64,000 nt of DNA from Xiphophorus maculatus (GCF_002775205.1 NC_036456.1:22936968-23000967), one strand, 5' to 3'. Shown: positions 11,874 through 25,984, numbered from the stretch's first letter. The notes: generated by a model not told the origin, from the letters alone. Translations and numbers: made by a program.

Positions 11874-14800
11874 AGAGCTTTTCAGCAAATAAGTCAAATA
11901 TTTCTTAGTCAAAGTTTACCTCTAAAATGTAGTTCTTATGTTTTACAAGAGGATCAACTATGAATTCATAAGGACGACTTTGATACAGTAAATAGAATAT
12001 ATATTTTTGCTATGTGATAGTTTATTGTAAGATAAATCACAATGCAGTCAAGAAGGGAAAATGCTGGAGTGGATTTTCCTGCTGAATTTCTAGAATTAGA
12101 ATAAAATAGAAACAGAATAGAATAGAAATTCCTTCTTCCAGAGAGGCAATTCTGGTGCAATTGGAAATTAAAGCTGGTACATTCACACAAAAATAAGAAT
12201 ATAAAAATGCTTAAAAGTGGAATAAAGAATTCTTTCTTAATGCAATTTAGATTTTTACATTTTTAACATTTTCCTCTGTAGCTTTTTCTTCTAAAAAATC
12301 TCTGATAGATATCAGAGTTCATCGTAGTGAAGATGAAACAGATTTCTCTAAAGTTTGTTCCTGTTGAAAGATGAAGATTAGAGACGAACAAAGACGGTTT
12401 CTTAATTTAAATATTCCCTCTTATGCACAGAGGTGGTTTCTGTCCTGCTGCAAAGACTTTGAATGTGTGCAACAGTTTATCTCTAAATACATTACTGTTT
12501 CATTGCTGGTTGTGTAATTTAATATTTAAAGTCTAACACTAGCTGGCTGGATGGAAATGTGAGAAATAATTTTTTTCTCAGGTTTTAAAAATGTTATGGA
12601 ATGGATCAACTTTGTTTCTATTGTTGTTGCATCCAGTTTCATGTTTTTGTGCTCCTCTTTTTACAGTGCACACTTTTATTTTTATTTTATTGTTTGAATT
12701 AAATGCTGTTCTTTGGCAACATGTTCAGTTTCTACACGTTTCTGGGGTCTTCTATCTTTTTCTCTTCTCCTGTTTAATACTATAGGTCTGCATGTTCATG
12801 TAAACTGCTGTACTTGATATATTCATTTTGTGTTAAGCAGGTATGTGCATTTTTTTCTTTTTGTATATCTTTAAGTTTTAGAATAATTTTCACAAATGTG
12901 TGTTCATTTATTCAGAATGAAATGTAAATTGTAATTATCAAAACTGTTTTCTTGGGATATCTTGTGGTAGACAACAACTTTGTGCTTGAATGTAAAATAT
13001 ATTTATTTTCCACCAATGGAAAAGTGCAATGTCTTCATTATGAGCAGAATTAATCAAGCAGAAGGAAAACAAAGATGAGAAAAAGAACTAATAATTAACC
13101 TTTGCAGAACTCAATCAGCAAATAAAAACTTATGAAATTATTGAAACCTGCAGGAATCTTATGATGAATAAGATATTTAATCAAATAAAACTGAAACTGT
13201 GCTTGCGAGTTTCTTTATGTTGCTGTTTTCTCTAAATATGTTCCTTGGAGCAGCTGCAGGAAGAGGCTCCTCCTGTGTTTGTATCTTTGTGAATCCTGAA
13301 CGTTTTACCTCAGGTATTATCATTTTATTCTTACTTTAGTTCACATTCAGCCTATAGATCATTGTGATTTTCTGTTTAAAGTGTTCTCTTCCTTACGTGT
13401 GTATGGCGGTCACTGCTGTCGGTTCAACTTTACGCACCTCCTAATTTAGTAACTACCTGTGAACAGTCGTATTTTGTTTTCTTGACAGTACTGACCGAGA
13501 TTTGAACCGGGCTCAGACCTTTGATCAGATATCACATCTGGAACTGGGTTGTTAGATGTTTGGGTTAGAAGCTTTACAACCTCTGTTGTTTTTCCTGACT
13601 GCCCCCTTGCCTGTTCTTCTTTGACAATAAAAACAGGAGCTCATGTGAGAGCCGATCAGAATGCTCTGTAAAATTGTTCAGAGGAAGAATTGGCAGAGCC
13701 TTCTCCTTTTGCAAAAGCTCCACGTAAAATTCATATACGTTGTCTGTGGTTCTTTCTTTTATTTAGGTTCGAAAGGAAAATACCTATCATTTTACCTCAG
13801 GCTGAACTCATCGCCTTGGCGTTCACTGTGAGTCTTCTAGTCATCTGACATTTGGAAAGAGGAAACTGAATGTTGCTGTGATCAGACTTTTCTGACAGGT
13901 CAAAGGTCATCTGTCAAAAAAGTTTGATTAAAGGGATTACATTTACTTTTTTCCCAGACGCTAGAATTACCAAGTATTTCTTCTCTTTACCGTCTTATTG
14001 TTTGTCTTCTTCCACAGTTTGATTCCATGACACGTTTTCTGAAAGGCCAAGTCCATTACAGGTTGTGGTCGGATATGAGTTGAAAATCAACTCATAGTGA
14101 TGAGTTGATTTTCAGAAAAGTTACAGCCACCAACTGACAAATGAACATAAAAAGCAGAACTTTTCAGTGAACATACCGATGCGGTCGCCACTGTCATTCT
14201 ACAGCAGGGGTCTCAAACTCCAGTCCTGGAGGGCCGCAGTCCTGCAACTTTTAGATGTGCCTCTGCTGCACCACACCTGAACAGAATAATTAGGTCATTA
14301 GCAAGGTTCTGGAGAACTGATCTACACAAGGAGGAGGTAATTAAGCCATTTCATTCCAGTGTTTTGTACCTGTGGCACATCTAAAAACTGCAGGACTGCG
14401 GCCCTCAAGGCCTGGAGTTGGAGACCCCTGATCTACAGTACAATGTAAACTTCAGTAATGCTTCACTGCTGGCTGTGTTGCGTTCACGGGCCTGGGACTA
14501 AACGTAGATGCTCTCAGTCAGAGCTATGAGCTCTTTTGTTAAAAGTAAAAGTGTGATTGTTAAATACCCTCCACAGGTTTTGGAAGAAATGTGAAGCCAT
14601 AATATCCATTTTACTTTTGAGGTAAAACTATAAAACAGTGGTGCCCAACATGGATCCTACATGTTTTAGTTCTCTCCCTTGTGGTAGTAACAACCTTTGC
14701 AGCATGTCAGCGTTCTTCTTAGGCCTCTAATGAGCCATCATTGGGTTCAGAAGTGCTAAACCAGGAAGAGAACATGGAGGATGCCGAACCTCCAGGACCT

Positions 14801-15240
14801 ACTTTGGGTACAACTGACAGAAATTGAACACACTGACCACTGGCAGGTTCAGAACAGAACGGCCTTTTGGAAAATCTCCCAAACCATTTGGCCAATCCGC
14901 TCCTGATGCAGAGTCTCTTATCTGAGCTCCTTCAGCTTGGTCCTGGTTGTCCTGGTTTCCTCTCACACTACTCTCTTCTTCCAGAGTCACTCAGTCTGTG
15001 AGGATGACCTGAGAAGAGGCAAACGTTTATTGTGCTTAGTCTGAAGAGTTTATCTGCTTTTTGTCTTCTAAATAGAAATGTGAAGATAATTAGACGAAAT
15101 GCACTCTGAACTATCACAAAAGGACTTAGTCACAACACTTTAACATCCTGTTGAACTAGATGTGAACTATCAGGTCATTTCTATAGAATTTCCATCCATC
15201 TAATTTCCTCATTTTGTGGATGTGGCAAGACTAAAAGCTC
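11874..15240. other. 3' UTR of BTN-like gene 1 and intergenic DNA
   Basis: The 3' UTR probably extends to the AATAAA at 13,184. A short LINE-tail remnant with 'aatagaatagaaattcctt' lies near 12,095-12,145. A 14-bp perfect palindrome ('tgaaaatcaactca' and its complement) lies at 14,081-14,114, and a hAT MITE at 14,205. The stretch at 14,040-14,190 has a diverged second copy at about 18,100-18,225, which helps map the old array duplication. I see no gene in this interval. Confidence 0.6.
14205..14430. mobile_element. hAT-type MITE
   Basis: Terminal inverted repeats 'caggggtctcaaactccag' and its complement 'ctggagttggagacccctg' bound a 226 bp non-coding element. The flanking 8-bp sequences ttctacag / atctacag match at seven positions, as expected of a hAT target-site duplication. 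It lies between BTN-like gene 1 and lectin A. Confidence 0.85.
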
Positions 15241-15314
15241 TATAAATAGCCAGTGATTCTGCAGTAAGGACTAAAGGTGCTGGCTGGCTGAGAAGACGCA
15301 TCATTCTGCATCAG
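15241..15314 (+). promoter_or_regulatory. TATA promoter and non-coding exon 1 of lectin A
   Basis: TATAAATA at 15,241-15,248 is followed by a short leader that ends at a 'tcag|gttt' donor (15,314/15,315). The leader block 'aaggtgctggctggctgaga' is conserved at the same distance in lectins B and C. That supports a shared core promoter and an untranslated first exon spliced to 15,397. Confidence 0.75.
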
Positions 15315-15421
15315 GTTTGCTGATGAAATTTCTTATCTTTTTTGCGCCTCTGTAATTTTACCTTAACATGTCTGCTTTATTTAGTCTTTTCTTCAGCTTG
15401 CAAATTTGCACCACCTGCACT

Positions 15422-16797
15422 ATGAAGTTGTTGGCCGTGTTCCTCCTGGTTTCCTCTGTGGTCGTTCAGGCCAGTGCTAACCGTGAGTATTTATTAAATA
15501 AATCAAAAAAGCACACACTGAGTCATGTCCTATCAATGTGGGCATTATGTTTTAGAATAAATTTAATGTTGCACCACTTTGATGTTGTAATTTGTCACAA
15601 AATGAAGGTATTATCAAACTAATAAACTATTTAACTGGAAGCCTGCATTTGTTTTTCATCAGCATGTTTTGGCTCGATCCAGACATTGGTCAGCTGTCCT
15701 TCTGGCTGGACTCTGATCAACAATCGCTGCTTTCTCTATGTTCCCACTGAAATGACTTGGACTAATGCAGAGGTGATTTCCAACAACATTGTGCTCTTAG
15801 TTTCCACTGCTCTGTGTTATTTCACAGTTCTTAGTTAACCAAGTCCAGTCACTTCTTCATTTAGTTGTGTTTTTATCTGTAGAAAAACTGTCTGTCCATG
15901 GGGACAAACCTCGCATCAGTTCACAACATGAACGAGTACCGTCAGGTTCAGAATCTGATAAGTGCAGCAGGTTACGGGTCCAAACAAGCATGGCTTGGAG
16001 GCTCTGATGGACAGCAGGTATTTTTACCAGTACAATTTATTTGTGAAGTATTTTATAAAATATTGAATGAAATGAGTCATCTACTGAACTCTGTCTTGCA
16101 GGAGAAGACTTGGTTCTGGAGTGATGGAAGTCCGATGACCTACACAAACTGGTGTCTGAAGCAACCTGATAATAAAGGAGGAAAGCAGAACTGTTTACAG
16201 ATGAACTATCCAGGTAAAGAAAATGTCACACCAGTCTGTTTTTCTGTAGGTTTCAGGACTCCTGGGTGAAAAGCTATTTACTCTGCATGTAAATGTTTTA
16301 GTTGACCTCCACATACAGTTGAAAGCAGAAGTTTACATTTGATCAAATTCATTCATTTCAAAAGATAGTTGTCCATGATAGTGACCAAATGTATGTAAAC
16401 TTCTGAACTTAGAGAAAATTACAAAAGAAATCTCCAAAAGAAATTCTTGCTAAGCTTTATGGCATTTAGCAAATAGAAATACAATTCAAACTACCTTAAA
16501 ACAAAAGAAGTTTGGTCCAGTTTAACTTCAGACAGTGTTTTTATTCTGTGTATATAAATGTCTGGTTACAATTGTCCATTTACTACATAAACAGCAAAAG
16601 CTTGTGATAATTTATTGTAGCAAATTAATTTAGTTAATCATCCTTTCCAATCATTTGTATGATATGTTGCTCAGGGTTATCATTATGTGATGTTTGACTG
16701 ATATTTGATGTTTGTTGTCTTGCTCCTAGCTGCAAAGTGCTGGGATGACGTGGAGTGTCACATCCGTCGGCCTTCTGTCTGCGCCAAGAAAGGCTGA
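15422..16797 (+). CDS. Secreted C-type lectin A (QPD type)
   Basis: Coding exons 15422-15482, 15663-15772, 15883-16017, 16102-16213 and 16730-16797 give 486 nt (161 aa). The Met at 15,422 starts a signal peptide (MKLLAVFLLVSSVVVQASA). The rest is a single long-form carbohydrate-recognition domain with the N-terminal Cys pair (SCPSGW...NRCF), KNC, NW(C), QNC, CWDD and SVC. The sugar-site motif is QPD in exon 5, the galactose-type signature in this fold, and CWDD stands at the usual WND position. The protein has no membrane segment, so it is a small secreted lectin like fish ladderlectin- or nattectin-type proteins. An upstream 5' UTR exon and the AATAAA at 17,077 complete the unit. Expected role: calcium-dependent binding of microbial glycans. 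The fold is sure and the ligand is inferred. Confidence 0.92.
16315..16570. mobile_element. Tc1/mariner-type MITE remnant in lectin A intron 5
   Basis: 'cagttgaaagcagaagttta' resembles the outer end of Sleeping Beauty-like Tc1 elements. A reversed inner copy 'atgtatgtaaacttctgaa' lies about 70 bp inside. No transposase is present. Its right limit is approximate. Confidence 0.55.
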
Positions 16798-17227
16798 AAA
16801 CTGTCAGGTTCCCAAAGAGGCTTGATGTGTAAAACAGAACCAGTGGAGGATCAATGCTAGGGGTTTCTGTTTACCTGCCTTTTTGCACATTAATAGGAAA
16901 CCCAAAAGATATTTCTGCTTCTTTACTTCCTATAATTTCTCTCTTTAATGCAACCTAAGGAATGAAGTGACAAGCAAACAGCAGCTGGACCGTCTCTCTT
17001 TAATAAGATCAGACTGAATGAGTTATAAGAAAGAATCATCTAAGCAAAACTTTATTCTATTCTTTGGCCAAGCAAAAATAAAACTTTGAGAAATCAAAAC
17101 AAGACAGTGTGTGGTTTATTCTGTGTGTCTGTGGTGTTCTGTTTTCTGAATTATTGTTTTAACACTATTGTATGTTAGTTATTACAATATAAATATCACA
17201 TTATAACAAGTTTTAGTCAAACCTTCT

Positions 17228-18225
17228 TTCCTCATGAAAGCAGAGAATAGTTGCTTTCTATCACCTGGTGATGTATTTTTGTCTTTACTTTGTTCTGGGA
17301 GTGTTCTCTTTAAAAGTTATGTATGGAAGAAAGTTTGAAGTTATTTCTTCAGGATTTAATAATAATTAGTTACAATTGTACTTAGATATATTTAAAGTGT
17401 TGTTGGACACAGTAAACAGACACTGGCAAATAATTGGCAACAAGTAAATCACCAAAAAATTCATTTAAAGTGACATTTTATCGCACTGGAACTAATGAAA
17501 GTTTTAAAGTGGGGAAAGTTTTCTACTTTCTGTGCTGCAGTATCAACATTTAAAGTGCAGCTGTTACATGTTGTTTCCTCTAAAATACATACGAGTTTGT
17601 TTGACGTGTTGAGTCATTGTGTGGAATGCTTTAATTTAATTTTACACTGATCCATGTAAGATTATATTTCCAGCTTTCGTTAACTGATCTGCTTTGGCTC
17701 CAACATTCAGGCTCAAGTTCAACACTTTTGTTTATTTTAGTTATCTCTCTGTCCCATTTGCTCGTAATAATAGTTTGTTCAGTGGTATCTGGTGTCAGAC
17801 AGGGTTACAGAAGCAGGTGTTGATATTTTAACTGATGAGCCGTTCAGATGTGTGGTTTTGAAATGTAACAAAGGATAACAGACGTTTATCTGATGCCTTT
17901 AAGTCTTGAGGCATTAAATCAAACCATTACAAATGTGTGAAAAATAAAACACCAAAAGGTGAAACTCTGCCACCTGCTGACATCACATAGTAACTGCAGC
18001 TGAACATATTTCAAGACTTTATTTTTTGTCATTTTAATGATTACCACTCTGAAAATAAAAATCCCCAAAAATAAATAAATAAAAAAAAGCTTGGCCGATT
18101 AGGCAAACCATTCCAGGTTGTGGTTGTATCTGAGTTGAAAATCCAGCCAATCAGATCGATCAGGAGAGTTACTGCCACCAAGTGACAAAATGGCCACTAA
18201 ACAGAGAGCGTAACTTTTCAGTGAC
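17228..18225 (+). pseudogene. Decayed partial copy of BTN-like gene 1
   Basis: 17,228-17,885 is collinear with 4,321-4,960 of BTN-like gene 1, including the signal-peptide exon (ATG at 17,271; MYFCLYFVLGVLF). Its donor site reads TT instead of GT at the exon border. 17,925-18,075 matches intron 3 sequence at 9,461-9,620. 18,100-18,225 matches 14,040-14,190 downstream of that gene. All Ig-domain exons are missing, so this is a deletion derivative of a second BTN-lectin unit, and it lies upstream of lectin B just as gene 1 lies upstream of lectin A. It is a host-gene relic and is not expected to encode protein. Confidence 0.8.
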
Positions 18226-18840
18226 AGCAGTCTAAAACCAGGAGCTAGCTGAGGCTCTGCAGCACAACAAAAAAATCTTCCAGTAAGTAAATACTTAAAG
18301 AAAAAGACATGTAACACATTTTATTGACTTTCACAATAGGAAGAAATTCATTACAGTAAAAATCAGACTGCAGTTTGTTTCATTATTTCAGCTGAATCAT
18401 TATAAACTGTCTCGTTATGGCTTGTAAATCAAAACTGGCTGCATTGCTTTTATAGACCTAAGGGGTTTTTGTTGTTGTTGTTGAAGGTAGCAAATATTTA
18501 AATCATATTTAGCTGTTTAACTCTTACTTTAATGAGATGAGTTTAAACGGGAGGGGCTGATCGTTACCACTAGCCAACAGTTTGGTGTGATGGAGCCAAG
18601 AGCAGATAGAAAATCAGAAATGTATGCCTTTAAAACCACAATATTCTTCCATAAAAATCCCTGGAGCTTTGTGCGTCTAGCTTAAGTTATGACATTTCTA
18701 CTCCAGCCATCCTGGACATGGAAGAACCAAAAAATGCATTGTGGGATACCTTGCTGGTCAATCCTGTCATATATCCTTTCACTTTACTTCAAATTACTTA
18801 CGTTAGATTTTTAAAGGATTTTTTTGCCTTTGTTTTTCAG

Positions 18841-18930
18841 TGGATTGACAAGAAAGTGGGAAATGAGAGAGAGGAGAAAACTGGTGGCAAAGATCAACGG
18901 GACGAGAGTCGAACCCGTGAGAGCTGGGTG
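18841..18930 (-). mobile_element. Old tRNA-derived SINE remnant
   Basis: Read on the minus strand, 'cgggttcgactctcg' fits a pol III B box. The neighbouring 'gacaagaaagtgggaaat' and 'ggcaaagatc' segments line up with the better-preserved copies at 30,732-30,910 and 58,172-58,371. Heavily diverged. Confidence 0.45.
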
Positions 18931-20703
18931 GAGGACCAGGGCCAATCAGGCTCCACACACAGTGCCACCGCCACCGACCTCAGTCAATTTATAAAACCTT
19001 TATATCTCAAGAGGCCCTCAACTTATTGAACTCAAGTGCTTAACTACATTAAACAACATTACATCCTCTTAACTCCTTTCATTGAAGTCAACATTGTAAT
19101 TTACCATACACCCAAAAATTCACTGGACTTAGTTTTAGTGTTACCAAACCTTGACCAAAGTCCGAGGTCAGTCCTCTGACGGGCAGAAGCAGCAAACGCT
19201 TTCGCCAAGAGCTGCTGGGTTTATCTGAAAAGTTACAACTTCTCTAAAATTAAATCCTTATCATTTTGACCCTTATTATATGATGGGGTTCACACATTTA
19301 GGTTTTTACTTTATTACTTTTGTTATTTTAATCAGATTTTTGAATTGATATAATGTGTTAAAGTGTTTTTGTCTGAAAACAACAGATAAAAAAACTAATG
19401 TTTTTAACTAGGACATTTGATAAAAATGTTTATCTAAATGTTTTTATCTGAAACAGCTTGTCCTGGAGCAGGACAAGAGGAACAGCTTGTCCTGCTCTCT
19501 CCCGTCCTCATCTGAGGACGTTAAACTGTTAAAGGGTTCCAGGATTAGTTGAACATGTTGGCTTAAATATGTTGTAATTATCTTGTTAACTATGAATAGT
19601 TAATAGGATGATACACCAAAACTCATAATTACTTAGAAAATGTACAGCATATGCATATGATGCAATGATGACAAAACCTTCACACGGACCTTTTGCTTTA
19701 ATACCGTCGATCGCTGTATTTAGCTGTTCTTGAGTCGGCTGCAGGCATTTATCCAACTTTTACATTTTTCCAGACCCGAGTTTTGAAAATAGAATAAAGT
19801 CTTTTCCGCCCTCTAGATCCTCTGAGTAAAGCATGTCTTGTGCATTTTCCCCACTGACAACTTTTAACCATTTTTCCGATTATTTTCCACCAAATCTCTT
19901 TGACCAGAGCTCATTTAATAGCAAGCAGTCAGCAATTCAGTAGCCAGACACCAGCACATGGTAAACCCAACGACTTTGTCCTCCAGGTAAGAGGCGTTTA
20001 CTTTGGGACAAATTGCGACAAACCCACTGAATTGATTGACACGTGTCCTCATGACAATTGAACATTGAAAGAGTTCAACAGAGGTTGGACCCCACATCTC
20101 ACAATGGATCCTGTACTGCTGGTTATCGCACTTATAGTGAGTAATTTATGGTGAAAGCAACACTGAAGTATCAATACTGTGCTCTAATATGTAAGTTGCT
20201 ATGGCAACGAGTCTGTGTGTAACCTGGCCAATGCAGAGAGCAAGAAAAAAGTGGCTTCGAGTTGTACTCTAAAGGTTTTTCTCTTTGCTGTGGAGCCCAG
20301 CACAAAATTCATACCCAAATTTCCAAGTTTCATTGAGTTAACAGAATTATTCTACTGTGGCAGCGCGGCTGTGGATGACATGTAGAAGAATTGTCTTTTT
20401 GCCCTCCAGCGTTGTCCGCATGCCTGAAATATTCTTATCTATATTTCCTGTAATTACAATCAGTGCCTCACCACCTTTGCACCTCACCGCACGTCACTGT
20501 ACTCTAATATGTGTTAATCCTGAAATCTTAACTCTGGTGAATTTGCTTTGTGTCCTGAGACGGCTGCTCATCAGTTTGTTTTGGAACAGTGTGCTCCTAT
20601 TGTGTCAAAGTATAGGACTTCATTGTAACACTTTCAGTTCTTGTTGAACCAGGAATTTCTATCCAATTTCATCATTTTGCAAAAGTAGCCAAATTAAAAG
20701 CTC

Positions 20704-20777
20704 TATAAATAGCCAGTGGTTCTGCGGTAAGGACTAAAGGTGCTGGCTGGCTGAGAAGGCAGATCATTCCCCATCAG
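20704..20777 (+). promoter_or_regulatory. TATA promoter and non-coding exon 1 of lectin B
   Basis: TATAAATA at 20,704-20,711 and a leader ending at 'catcag|gttt' (20,777/20,778) match lectins A and C in position and sequence. The leader splices to an acceptor at 20,856. Confidence 0.75.
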
Positions 20778-20889
20778 GTTTGCTGATAAAATATCTTTTT
20801 TTGCATCATTGTTTGAATTTTCTTAACATGTATTATTTGTTCTGTCTTTTCTTCAGCTTCCAAATTTGCATCGTGTCATCATCTGCACC

Positions 20890-22279
20890 ATGAAGTCGTT
20901 GGCTGTGTTCCTCCTTCTTTTCTCCATCATGGAGAAATACTCACCGGCACATGGTGACGGTGAGTATTTATTAAATATAAAGAATCATAAAGTGACAAAC
21001 ATACTAAACTCCTGTTTAAGGAGGATTAGTCCCAGATCATGGCTCTCCTGGTGACGGTCAGTGGATGTTTTCAGTCGTTGTTTTTATTTCCTCTGCATTA
21101 ATGCTCAAAACGCAAACTCTAAAATATATCTACTTGTATGATATTTTATTAAAACATAATGTATTCCTTCTCCATATTATTTAGTAGGCTCTTTATCTTA
21201 AAATGTCTCCACTGTACCTTTTGAAGTACACACTGAGTTATTTCTCATCAGTGTGAGAGTTATCTTTTAGAATAAATTTAACGTTACATCATTTTGATGT
21301 TGCAGTCTGTCACAAATAACAGACTTGCTATAAGGCCTTATAGCAAATAAGGTTGTTATAAGACTCATGCCACATACACAACTTAATCTGAACTCTGCAT
21401 TTGTTTGTCAGAACAAGTTCATTTGTTCAGGAGAACTGTTGAGTGTCCCTCTGACTGGACTCCAGTCAACGATGGCTGTTTCAGATTTGTTGCCGATGCC
21501 AAGACTTGGGCTGGAGCTGAGGTGATTTCTGACAACAATGTTCTCTTAATTTTGTTTTACTGTCTTTTATTTTACAGTTCTTAATTAACACATCATTATG
21601 TGTTTTTCCGTAGAAAAACTGTATGTCCTTGGGGGGAAACCTTGCATCAGTTCACAGCAAAGAGGATTACCTTCAGATTCAGACTCTGATATTTACGGCA
21701 AGTCATAAGCCCAGTATAACATGGATCGGAGGCACTGATGCACAGGAGGTATTGTTACCAGAATTCTTTGGTTGTTAAGTATTTTGTGAAACATTGAATG
21801 AAAAGTTCCATCTGCTGTATATTGTCTACCAGGAGAACATTTGGTTGTGGAGCGATGGAACCCCTATGACCTACACAAACTGGTGTCCAGGACAGCCTAA
21901 TGGACATGGCTTTCAGAACTGCATACAGATGAACTATTCAAGTAAAAGAAAATTTCACACAACCTGTTTTTTCAGTTGGTAAAAGAACTCATTGGTGAAA
22001 AGCTTATTTATTGTGTATATTAACTTTTTAGTTGACCTATATAAACATTTACTGCATTGACAGGAGGTGATTATTTTTTGTGGTAAAAAGTTTTATTTGA
22101 TCAACCTTTCCAAAATATACTATGATACAGTGTAGACCGCTTAGTGATTTTTATGATGTGATGTCTGATTTGTTTTCTTGCTCCTAGAAAAAACGTGCTG
22201 GGATGACGTGAAGTGTTCTCTTAAGCTGCCGTCTGTCTGCGTCAAGAGAAACTCACCAGCCACAGAGGCTGCGGCTTAA
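20890..22279 (+). CDS. Secreted C-type lectin B (QPN type)
   Basis: Exons 20890-20959, 21412-21521, 21614-21748, 21833-21941 and 22188-22279 total 516 nt (171 aa). The start is the ATG giving MKSLAVFLLLFSIMEKYS, a signal peptide; an in-frame stretch before it is leader. The carbohydrate-recognition domain keeps ECPSDW, DGCF, KNC, TNWC, QNC, CWDD and SVC. The sugar-site motif is QPN, between the mannose-type EPN and the galactose-type QPD, so specificity cannot be assigned. The C-terminus is about 9 residues longer than lectin A (NSPATEAAA). Splice phases match lectin A exactly. AATAAA lies at 22,327. It sits in a tandem duplication with lectin C, sharing promoter and signal peptide, and is probably expressed alike and secreted. 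Confidence 0.92.
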
Positions 22280-22636
22280 AGCAGATCCAGTGCAGGATGA
22301 CTGATCCGTGTTTCTTTTTCCTGCAAAATAAAATAAAAAAATAAATAAAAATTGTGAAATGAGAAACTCTTCCTGTTTTTAATTTCACCTCCCTATAGCT
22401 TCGTAATCATGCTGTTTAAGTCAAATGTTGCAGCAAATTTTATTTTCATAAATAAGTTGCTAAGTCAGGAGTTTTCTCTGTGAAACGTGTTGAGCACAAA
22501 TGAACTAAAATACAAAGCTGTGCATTGAACTGGAGGAAAGAAAGGACCCAGTGATAACTGTATGCTGTGTGTATTAGTTTAGCATAAAGAATGAAATCAT
22601 TTTGACTTTGGGATTCGTTTCATCTTCACATGTTCA

Positions 22637-22765
22637 GGTTGTGGCCCATGCTGGCAGGAACATCATCCAACCTCACAGTTTGAAAATCCCCCAAACCCAT
22701 TCAAGACATTCCAACTGAGGAATGGCCCAAAGAAGGCTTCAAGCCAGATGTTTTCTTTGGCATGA
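22637..22765 (+). pseudogene. Fossil BTN-like V-domain exon (unit B)
   Basis: After a 'ttcag' acceptor-like site, the text 'gttgtggcccatgctggcag' through 'aagaaggcttcaagccagat' aligns with the V exon of BTN-like gene 1 (VVAFAGENAILPC ... SKEGLKPNVVF). The cysteine-encoding region and reading frame are decayed. The exon is cut off where the LINE begins. It lies about 360 bp downstream of the lectin B stop. A host-gene relic. Confidence 0.75.
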
Positions 22766-22772
22766 TGTTGGT

Positions 22773-24470
<1,698 letters not shown>

Positions 24471-24475
<5 letters not shown>

Positions 24476-24515
24476 CAGATGAACTATTCAAGTAAAAGAA
24501 AATGTCACAAAATCT
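24471..24515 (+). pseudogene. Lectin exon 5 / intron 5 remnant
   Basis: Directly beside the truncated 5' end of the LINE, 'cagatgaactattcaagtaa' and the next dozen bases match the end of lectin exon 5 (QMNYS) and its splice donor in lectins B and C. Further bases ('aatgtcaca') match lectin A better. It is the stump of another lectin copy. Only about 40 bp survive, so the call rests on one near-exact match. Confidence 0.6.
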
Positions 24516-25798
24516 TTTAACGATCAACATAAAATAAACATTACATCCTCTTAACTCCTTTCATTGAAGTCAACATTGTAATTTACCATACACCCAAAAA
24601 TTCACTGGACTTAGTTTTAGTGTTACCAAACCTTGACCAAAGTCCGAGGTCAGTCCTCTGACGGGCAGAAGCAGCAAATGCTTTCGCCAAGAGCTGCTGG
24701 GTTTATCTGAAAAGTTACAACTTCTCTAAAATTAAATCCTTATCATTTTGACCCTTATTATATGATGGGGTTCACACATTTAGGTTTTTACTTTATTACT
24801 TTTGTTATTTTAATCAGATTTTTGAATTGATATAGTGTTAAAGTGTTTTTGTCTGAAAACATCAGATAAAAATCTAATGTTTTTAACTAGGACATTTGAT
24901 AAAAATGTTTATCTAAATGTTTTTATCTGAAACAGCTTGTCCTGGAGCAGGACAAGAGGAACAGCTTGTCCTGCTCTCTCCAGTCCTCATCTGAGGACGT
25001 TAAACTGTTAAAGGGTTCCAGGATTAGTTGAACATGTTGGCTTAAATATGTTGTAATTATCTTGTTAACTATGAATAGTTAATAGGATGATACACCAAAA
25101 CTCATAATTACTTAGAAAATGTACAGCATATGCATATGATGCAATGATGACAAAACCTTCACACGGACCTTTTGCTTTAATACCGTCGATCGCTGTATTT
25201 AGCTGTTCTTGGGTCGGCTGCAGGCATTTATCCAACTTTTACATTTTTCCAGACCCGAGTTTTGAAAATAGAATAAAGTCTATTCCGCCCTCTAGATCCT
25301 CTGAGTAAAGCATGTCTTGTGCATTTTCCCCACTGACAACTTTTAACCATTTTTCCAATTATTTTCCACCAAATCTCTTTGACCAGAGCTCATTTAATAG
25401 CAAGCAGTCAGCAAATCAGTAGCCAGACCCCAACACATGGTAAACCCAACGACTTTGTCCTCCAGGTAAGAGGCGTTTACTTTGGGACAAATTGCGACAA
25501 ACCCACTGAATTGATTGACACGTGTCCTCATGACAATTGAACATTGAAAGAGTGCAACAGAGGTTGGACCCCACATCTGAAGTATCAACACTGGTACTCT
25601 AATATGTGCTAATCCTGAAATCTTAACTCTGGTGAATTTGCTTTGTGTCCTGAGACGGCTGCTCATCAGTTTGTTTTGGAACAGTGTGCTCCTATTGTGT
25701 CAAAGTATAGGACTTCATTGTAACACTTTCAGTTCTTGTTGAACCAGGAATTTCTATCCAATTTCATCATTTTGCAAAAGTAGCCAAATTAAAAGCTC

Positions 25799-25874
25799 TA
25801 TAAATAGCCAGTGGTTCTGCGGTAAGGACTAAAGGTGCTGGCTGGCTGAGAAGGCAGATCATTCCCCATCAGGT
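25799..25874 (+). promoter_or_regulatory. TATA promoter and non-coding exon 1 of lectin C
   Basis: TATAAATA at 25,799-25,806 and a leader identical to lectin B's, spliced from about 25,872 to 25,952. Confidence 0.75.
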
Positions 25875-25984
25875 TTGCTGATAAAATATCTTTTTTTGCA
25901 TCATTGTTTGAATTTTCTTAACATGTATTATTTGTTCTGTCTTTTCTTCAGCTTCCAAATTTGCATCGTGTCATCATCTGCACC

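Larger units (their letters stand above)
19053..22772 (+). repeat. Segmental duplication, unit B
   Basis: This block repeats at 24,539-29,110 in direct orientation with very high identity through promoter, exons, introns and 3' flank. It starts at 'acattacatcctcttaactc' and ends in the fossil V exon just before the LINE. It carries lectin B. Relative to unit C it keeps about 400 bp more upstream of the promoter and lacks the hAT insertion. Confidence 0.92.
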
